A stretch of DNA of 64,000 nucleotides from Prostheceraeus crozeri (lineage: Eukaryota; Platyhelminthes; Polycladida; Euryleptidae): assembly GCA_907163375.1 (NCBI GenBank), contig CAJQUW010011017.1:682001-746000 (forward strand). Reading direction: 5' to 3'. Position numbers and translations under genes: made by a program. Positions 58,246 through 64,000 of this stretch are shown one piece after another; within the stretch, counting starts at the first letter, position 1; the number at the start of each line of letters is the position of its first letter. Under the pieces are notes generated by a model. The model saw only the letters and a list, made by a program, of their open reading frames with translations, searched no databases and had not been told where the DNA came from.

Positions 58246-58288
58246 GACGTCTATGGTCTCTTTCAGTCGTTCGCTTTATGATTGAAGA

Positions 58289-58371
58289 TATATTACCTTT
58301 CAAATGACAGCCTAAATCGTCGGCGCGTAGCGCCAGACGATTTAGGCTGATCATTTGAAAAGTAATATATG
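58289..58371. repeat. Repeat F7, 40-bp inverted repeat with 3-bp loop
   Basis: The left arm, ATATATTACCTTTCAAATGA and on through CAGCCTAAATCGTC, is followed after GGCGC-GTA-GCGCC by the inverse arm with few mismatches. It would form a strong cruciform. One arm also occurs at 26271-26330. Confidence 0.85.
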
Positions 58372-58409
58372 CATTGTGTTTAGGTTCGTATATCTTCCTT
58401 AGTTAAAAT

Positions 58410-58674
58410 ACTGAACCACTATATGCCGGTTTGGCATATTGCAGTTCAGAATAAAGAACGTAGATATATGAAAAACATTTTAATCATTCCATTTAAGTCC
58501 AAATTTGAATTAGAATTCTATGATGTTGAACAGCAATATGCTTCGTAGGTATATTGCGGTTCAGTTACATAGAAAACCGAAACACAATGATATTACAGTT
58601 TAGACATCGGAACCGCTGACGGCCCTCAGCCTCATATCATATTGTGTGGTTCAGCTGTCTAAACTGCAATATTA
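58410..58674. repeat. Row of palindromic modules separated by GTTCAG-like motifs
   Basis: ATATGCC and GGCATAT (58420-58441), CAATATGC and GTATATTG (about 58532-58557), and CAATGATATTACAGTTTAGACA (in part) with its inverse TGTCTAAACTGCAATATTAC (about 58593-58675) follow each other, with GAACC or GGTTCAG between them. They lead directly into F6 copy 2. Confidence 0.65.
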
Positions 58675-59035
58675 CATTGTTACTGAACCCCAAAATCTAT
58701 GACATCAAATATCCAACATTTTGATATGCAAAAGGCTCAAATCTATGATAATTTTCTACATAGCCCATGCAGCTCAGAACATTGAAGTATTTAAAGCTTC
58801 AGATATCTACAAGTCCAAATTGTGAACAATAGGAATCACCTCAGGGTCATTTTCACTGGGAATGCGAAGATGGATGGTGAGATGCTCCTACCTCAATGGT
58901 ATTACATAGCAAATTAGACGGCCTTAATCATGCAATTAAGGCCGTCTAATTTGGATTTGGAGATATATAAACGACTTTCATAGAAAAATGACAAGTGAAA
59001 TATCGGCTGACAACCCTACTTACTCAGTAACAATG
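58675..59035 (-). mobile_element. Repeat F6, copy 2
   Basis: A 361-bp reverse copy of 25089-25448 with CATTGTTACTGA at both ends and the same perfect AATTAGACGGCCTTAA hairpin. The loop of the hairpin is inverted relative to copy 1, as expected from the reversed orientation. It lies just downstream of the piggyBac remnant. Confidence 0.85.
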
Positions 59036-59172
59036 GAAGTCATGGCCTTTGTTTTCATCATATGAAAATACCTAAACGTGTGGAAATGCGAATGCTATGG
59101 TGAATGTGTGGTGAGATATGACAGGAGATCGAATGACAGCTTCAGAAAAGCAGTGTGTCTTGTTTGAGAACA

Positions 59173-59823
59173 TCAGACATCACGAGAGGGCAAAGACATG
59201 GTACCATTTTGTTCTATCATTACAATTTTGATTTTTTCTTTTTTTAATTCATTGTCACAACTCTCTCCCAACAGTCCTTCATGTGCATCCTGTTTCCCTG
59301 TATATACTTGAAATATTAGCGGAAATTCTTCATTTGATGCTAGAACCCAGACCTTCATTCCAAACTTGATTGGGCTTCCATACATGAATTGTTTCAATGT
59401 GCTGCGTCTGTAGTAAGGAATCATCTCCTCGTGGATGCTACGGTTTTCGCAATATATACCAAATTGAAGTAAATATTTTTGACATATATTCAGTTAATTT
59501 CTTAGCATATAGAGTTTATCACTTCTGTCGATGTTATTATTGTCGGCGAGACGCAAGTAGTGTCTGGTCAGTTGGAATCGATTTCTTGACATTTTTCCCG
59601 TAATTGCCGGAATGCTGACATCCTCACCTCTACACCAGTAAAGCTTTTCTCTTGGTAAATGGTGGTATCCTGATAGCAGCAACATATCAAGAAACACTTT
59701 CAATTCTGATTCAGTCAAATTCAAGTCATGAAAACTGTTTTGAAATGCGTAGCGGTTACTTTCTTCGATCATTAAATCTCTCACATCGTCGCCGTCAAAA
59801 AATTTCATTCGTCGAGACATGAT
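59173..59823 (-). mobile_element. piggyBac transposase remnant
   Basis: This is the first half of a piggyBac-type DDE transposase (DDE_Tnp_1_7 family). The frame from 59820 gives LNLTESELKVFLDMLLLSGY, LYWCRGEDVSIPAITGKMSR and FQLTRHYLRLADN. After one in-frame stop near 59494 the same frame continues QFGIYCENRSIHEEMIPYYR, then SLKQ-like TLKQFMYGSPIKFGMKVWVL and FQVYTGK. The EM-x-PYYRR block is the H-x-x-x-DEM-x-P-x-KGR-type site, where the usual first catalytic Asp (DE) is replaced by HE. A dozen or so residues usually found between DKLYMLR and QFGIY are missing. The protein stops after VYTGK, so later catalytic Asp residues and the C-terminal Cys domain are absent. It is dead. The lost 3' half may have been removed when F6 copy 2 or its neighbours arrived. 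Confidence 0.92.
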
Positions 59824-60094
59824 CTGTAGAATTGTACACTGTTTCGTGACAGACTTGCTACATTATATTCATAGTTTGCTAAACCTATATTGATCAAAAT
59901 CTAAACTTTGAATTATTTTAAATGCTTCAATAAATCACGTACATTCTAGCGCTCTATGTTATCACAACAAAATGTATTCTGAAGATATCGAATCAGTAAT
60001 CATTCGACTTTGTAATTACGTTGCATTGTAACCAGATGTATCCATTGTTCCAAAATCGAAGCAAAAAATGTATAATCTCTTTTCTTAGGCATCG

Positions 60095-60148
60095 TTGGAA
60101 AAGTTGACTTTCCAATACAGAATGTGTCTGGAAAAGTGTCACTTTTCC
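60095..60148. repeat. Left palindrome pair of the recombinase element
   Basis: TTGGAAAAGT and ACTTTCCAA face each other at 60095-60115 with a 2-bp centre. A second palindrome, GGAAAAGTG and CACTTTTCC, lies at 60130-60148. A further ACTTTTCCATAC half-site follows near 60162. Confidence 0.75.
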
Positions 60149-60278
60149 TTACTCTTTTTACTTTTCCATACACTTTATCATGTTTTTGAATTCCCTTTTT
60201 AAAACACATCATTTGTATTAGAGAATCACACTGCTCATAATTTATGTAGAACACTTTCAAAACAACACTATATTGCGT

Positions 60279-61326
60279 TTACATGAGTTTGTAATGAATC
60301 AAAATCGGCAAAAAATTGAGTACAACATTGTGACAGTTAGAAAAGGTAATAATTTTCGACGAATCACTGGTCGCAACAGCCGAGTTGCTTGACGTTGATT
60401 TGTCTAAATCACCAGAAGGACCCATTTTGCTTGATATGGCTAATTTCGAAGAATTGGTGTTATCAATATATTTCAGAGCTGTTTGTTCGTTTTTCCAATT
60501 AAAGTGCTTCTTCAGAACTGCTGAAGATGTTCCAGCTTCTGCTAGCACGTTAGCTGCGCTTCTTCTCACTGCATGTCCCGTATAACTAGATGGATTTCGA
60601 AGACCCAGAAAAGTAGCCATTTTGACTGTCATTTTCGCTAACATATGTACACCCATAGGCTGCTTGGTGTAATAGCCTGAACCATCCTTTCACAAGCGAA
60701 AACATTTCATGAAACGCCCGTCAGAGACGAAAATTGAGCCAATAAATTCTCATATTTTTCAAAGTTTCAAGGTCTGTTCTCCTTTTTGCTTCGATACGGT
60801 GTAGTTTACCCACATTCCTGAATGTGAATCGAATTCAAAATCGTCTACATCTAAAGACACCAAATCAGCGCACCTCCGTCCATCGTAATAACAAACAACA
60901 ATAGCTGCTTTTATATGGATGTATTCACCTGTATTTGGAGCGTCTTTTAAGAACGACAAAATTTCCTCCTTTGTAAAAGTACTAGCTGTCTTTCTGATAT
61001 ACCCCGACTCGAATGATTTGAGCAACATCGTAAGACGAGGAAATTTCTGAAGTTTCTCACCAAAATTTAATTGAAATTTGTTATTTATCATTGAATAGAC
61101 TGACCACAAAGTACTACTCGTAAATTTTTTTGATGTTCCTCAAGTAGTCAAAATATTGCAGGAAATCTTCTTCAGTTGGTCTTTGATCATTGAGTTCTGC
61201 ATAGTCGACGAATTCTTGCCATCTGGTGATATACTTTTTAGAACTTTTCATTGGATTAATATCAGCAATTATTTCATCACTTGATCTCTTCATCCTCAAG
61301 ACGACTGCAACATCTAATGAATACAA
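60279..61326 (-). pseudogene. Tyrosine recombinase (Crypton/phage-integrase fold), decayed
   Basis: Tyrosine recombinases cut and rejoin DNA through a covalent 3'-phosphotyrosine. Three frames on the minus strand preserve the fold. 61326-61114 is the N-terminal helical DNA-binding domain, with SDEIIADINPMKSSKKYITR. 61109-60759 covers the core, with STLWSVYSMIN-like text, GYIRKTASTFTKEEILSFL, the catalytic Arg in YYDGRRCADL (residue 79) and the hairpin Lys in YTVSKQKGE (residue 107). 60656-60279 has YTGHAVRRSAANVLAEAG (HxxR, residues 28-31), Trp in HFNWKNEQ (54) and the likely nucleophile Tyr in ALKYIDNT (63). The first two pieces are separated by a frameshift in an A-run near 61120. Between the second and third there are stops and a gap of perhaps 30 residues. 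All six active-site positions are still readable, but the gene is broken. Confidence 0.88.
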
Positions 61327-61484
61327 AAGCCTGCATCACAGCAATATTTCGAATTTGAAATTTGTAGTGTAGATTTCATGGATTGTGATTTCTTTGCAAT
61401 CATTTGTGACCACCAGAAAGGTGAATAAATGAGAAATTGCCATAGATAGTAATTGAATGCATAAGAAAAAATATCATTCCTTCA

Positions 61485-61507
61485 TTGGAAAAGTAGCACT
61501 TTTCCAA
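61485..61507. repeat. Right palindrome of the recombinase element
   Basis: TTGGAAAAGT, AGC, ACTTTTCCAA: perfect 10-bp arms around a 3-bp centre. It is followed by a half-site CTGGAAAATAA near 61514. The order, full palindrome then CTGGAAAA, is the same as at the left end, so the two borders are direct copies. Confidence 0.8.
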
Positions 61508-61509
61508 TT

Positions 61510-63215
61510 ATTTCTGGAAAATAATCTTTGCCAATAAAAGGAAACTATCTTATAGAATTTAAGTAGTGAAGTAAGTCTATATCATAATGCCGATAGTATA
61601 AATAATGTCTGCAATTTATTACAAAAGAAGCAGAGATTTTAAATTAACTTGAAAATATTAGAATATATTTTGTTTCGAATGATGCGATAAGCAAATCGAT
61701 AATAACAAATTTTTGTTCAATGAACAGGAGTAATTTGAAAACGTCTAACTGTATTCAAAACATGCATTATATAACTAAGAAATTAACAAATAATGAGTAT
61801 ACGAACACAATGAAGATGAATAGATTTATAGTGTTCTTTGCTAGCAATATCCAATATTCCGAAATTGGTAGAATGGGAGCTAATGGGTTAAGAAAATATA
61901 AAGGACTGACATCAATCCCTCAGATTCCATATGCTAGACGACAACCCACACAAAATGATAATGAAAAAGATGATTTAAATCAGTTTTAGAAAGCTCCAAC
62001 AGCGTCTGACATTTTTAGAAGGGTGACGCCTGTTTGAATCAATTTACTATTCAAAAATATTAAGTGACAGATACAACAAACGCTTCATTACAGCGCAGCA
62101 GAAATGTCAGTAATTGCCTTTCCTCCTCAAATGATTAATAATATATGACGTTATATTTGATGAGAAGTAAATATGAATGATAAAATGATATCGTATTGAG
62201 TTACAGACAATCTTGTTATTATGTTAAATGTATCTGGATGACGATGCAGTCAATATTTTTCATATCAAGTAATCAAGTTGGAATGTTTGATAAATGCAAT
62301 TACCAAATGTCAGGATGCTTTTGAATGAACAAATTCCATAATCTCCTCAAAAAATTGAATCTTTTGATATAAAAAGTTTCACTGCATGCAGTCACTTATG
62401 TTTCCTATATCTCTACATCATTTGAAAGTGATCATTTCAGGGTGAATGTTCTTCCTTTCGAATTTCAGTGACACTTTCGTATTGACCATGCGACCACCAG
62501 ATTGCGAGGTCCGTCAGGCACTATGCAACTGAGAAAGCAAAATTTCCTTTTAGAAACAGTGATCTTCTACATGTAAATCTGTGAAGGCAAACTGCCATGA
62601 TATGAAAAATGCCGCAGAGAAATATTCTTCTGGGAGGTCAAGATAAATTTTCATAGAGATATTATCACATTGGTTATTGGACATTCACCATAGATTTAAA
62701 ACATAAGCTATTCTATGAATCCAGCGGGCAAGAAATTCGTGGGAAATTCATCCGCTTTGCGGCCTCGGATTTCTACATTTTCTTGCCCTTCTAGCATCAT
62801 ATTCGTAGAAGACCTATTTTTTCCAGGAGCAATAGAAAAGAAGCGGCCGATCAGATATGTTCTGCAAAAAAAGTTCGTATCCAATGGAATGTTTTGAAAA
62901 TTAACTTCAAACGTGCAGTGTTTGCATAGATATTGCGCAGATTACTCGCTGATTGTTGATGATTTCCTGAACAATTCGCAGGTATGAATTTATCAATGGT
63001 GATCTCATGTTGTGTTCCGTGAGACAATTCGTATTCAGATTGATGGAATGCCAGAAATATCTCAGTAAACCAGTGACTATCAACGCATCTATGTGTAAGG
63101 AGTATCCGATGCAGAAGCTTCTTGAAGGCCTGCAAATGACAATTTAACATGTCAGTTGCCGCTGGTGTTGTGAAAGCACCTTGATTTAGGACAAGAAGGC
63201 TAACGGATGAAGCAG
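61510..63215. other. Mostly unassigned stretch with a weak SINE-A relic
   Basis: An 89-codon plus frame at 61720-61989 has no recognised family. GTGACACTTTCG at about 62468, followed by ATTGACCATGCGACCACC and GATTGCGAGGTC, looks like an eroded minus-strand SINE-A body and head (62445-62530). Otherwise nothing. Confidence 0.4.
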
Positions 63216-63219
63216 AATA

Positions 63220-63321
63220 CAGTCAAACCTCACTTATGTCACCACCATTCGTTCCTGACAGAATGGTGACTCATAGGAGGTGGGGACATAGCTGAAGGGT
63301 GACATAAGCGAGGTTTGACTG
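63220..63321. mobile_element. Short pogo/mariner-type MITE
   Basis: A 102-bp element with ~26-bp inverted ends CAGTCAAACCTCACTTATGT and its inverse (right end ATAAGCGAGGTTTGACTG). TA at 63218-63219 and 63322-63323 is the target duplication. CAGTCAAACCTC-type ends with TA duplication are typical of pogo/Tigger elements in the Tc1/mariner superfamily. It is too short to code. Confidence 0.88.
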
Positions 63322-63329
63322 TATTAGTC

Positions 63330-63740
63330 ACTAAACACAAAAAATGAGCACCACCATATTCTTCATGTCACGTGGAAGGGAATTGTCATTCCACCAGGCA
63401 TGACTATGGTGGTCGGTGCCATCCGAAAGCTCTCGCCTAAATTGGCGCTCTTGTTTATAGGCTTACCATCAAGCTAATGGGGATCCCTCCAACAGCTAGA
63501 TGACAGAGGCATCCTTTTACTCCTTTTATCCTTTTTTATTCCTTTTTACTTTTATGCTGCTTTGCTTTTTGGCAATTTTGCGTGTAGTAGTAGTCTGGCA
63601 AAATTTAAGTTTATTTCTTCATTACATTTGCCTACGATTTGAACTGAAGAAAATGTATGACGTCATAATCAAGTTTCCTATGTCGGCACGCTATTCGCAT
63701 TCTCTGTCAGACCATCATGTCTTCATTAATACTGAAAAAT
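63330..63740. other. Unassigned stretch
   Basis: No gene recognised. A T-rich 80-codon frame at 63500-63742 is compositional. Confidence 0.4.
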
Positions 63741-63744
63741 GAAG

Positions 63745-63928
63745 CTTTAACATCATTACTCTACCACTGGGGACTTAAAAGTGCACATATTGTCCGACTT
63801 TGCTGGACAGTTGTGTTACGTTTAGCCTAGATGCTTTTCGTGCTGATTTCAATTGACTCTCTCGGGGCTCGACCACAGGACTCAGAGATCACAAGGCCGA
63901 GCACTCAACAAATGTTACACAGAGACTA
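63745..63928 (-). mobile_element. SINE-A copy, diverged
   Basis: AACATCATTACTCTACCACT (3' block), TGTCCGACTTTGCTGGA, TAGATGCTTTTCGTG, CTCTCTCGGGGCTCGACC (B box) and GGCCGAGCACTCAAC (A box side) follow in the minus-strand SINE-A order. It is one of the most diverged copies, hence old. Confidence 0.78.
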
Positions 63929-64000
63929 CTCCTTTTATGCACGGTCTTTCTATGCACATACTCTCAAGAGCTTTCTAAGTGAGGTTTGAGAACAACTAAG

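Larger units (their letters stand above)
60095..61507 (-). mobile_element. Tyrosine-recombinase (Crypton-like) element bracketed by palindromes
   Basis: The interval between two near-identical palindromes (left 60095-60115, right 61485-61507) encloses the recombinase fragments at 60279-61326. Its size, about 1.4 kb, and the presence of a single recombinase without reverse transcriptase or capsid genes fit Crypton-type DNA transposons. A DIRS-type retroelement is unlikely because no reverse transcriptase was seen. Cryptons are not known for long inverted ends, so the palindromic borders are an inference worth testing. Limits are provisional. Confidence 0.55.

Noticed and set aside
60000-60260. 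86-codon minus-strand frame as an accessory gene of the recombinase element
   Set aside because: It spans the palindromic border and has no recognisable motif. The repeated GKSTF/SDTF text simply reflects the palindromes.

Overview
This is a gene-poor, AT-rich, intron-containing type of animal DNA. No bacterial-style operons, ribosome binding sites, rRNA genes or CRISPR arrays are present. Several unrelated tRNA-derived SINE families, 5'-truncated LINE tails and many short inverted-repeat DNA transposons (MITEs) point to an invertebrate genome. The main SINE ends in a block resembling the conserved 3' domain of tRNA SINEs known from marine invertebrates, followed by ATC/ATG-rich tails. I cannot fix the phylum. 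No LTR retrotransposon, retrovirus, Polinton or other capsid-bearing element was recognised.

Layout. 0-10 kb: a tRNA SINE, two LINE tails of the zinc-finger/GHV type, one CR1/Jockey-like LINE tail, a SINE-A copy with a doubled tail, a fresh 91-bp triplication and two copies of a hAT-like MITE (MITE-H). 10-25 kb: mostly unassigned sequence with SINE-A, SINE-B, tRNA-like relics and two more MITE-H copies. 25-31 kb: a dense block of inverted-repeat elements, hairpins, direct repeats and a tandem array disrupted by later insertions. 31-36.6 kb: a possible small Cys-rich protein gene with a TATA box, a PIF/Harbinger-like MITE inside a SINE, a nearly perfect 537-bp tandem duplication and a truncated Harbinger transposase. 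37-45 kb: three LINE tails, a tRNA-like SINE, a possible isolated exon and a cluster of AP-1/CRE/NRF1-like sites. 45-54 kb: a 1,043-bp hAT-like element that split an older repeat, more SINE-B, two LINE tails and a second hAT-type MITE. 58-61.5 kb: hairpin-rich repeats, a piggyBac transposase remnant and a tyrosine-recombinase (Crypton-like) element bracketed by palindromes. 61.5-64 kb: a small pogo/mariner-type MITE and a SINE.

How the parts relate. Almost everything recognisable is mobile DNA, and nested insertions with intact target-site duplications (TSDs) give a relative order of events. The hAT-like element is younger than the 27-kb-type repeat it split. The Harbinger-like MITE is younger than the SINE it entered. 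The 537-bp duplication is younger than the SINE-in-SINE insertion it copies. MITE-H copies are nearly identical, so that family moved recently. Its 1,043-bp relative carries the same ends and TSD length.

The most unusual locus is the tyrosine-recombinase element at 60.1-61.5 kb. The recombinase fragments still show the R, K, HxxR, W and Y residues of the family, and the element is flanked by near-identical short palindromes that could be recombinase sites. Host genes are only weakly supported (31.1-31.5 kb and 42.7 kb) and need transcript evidence.
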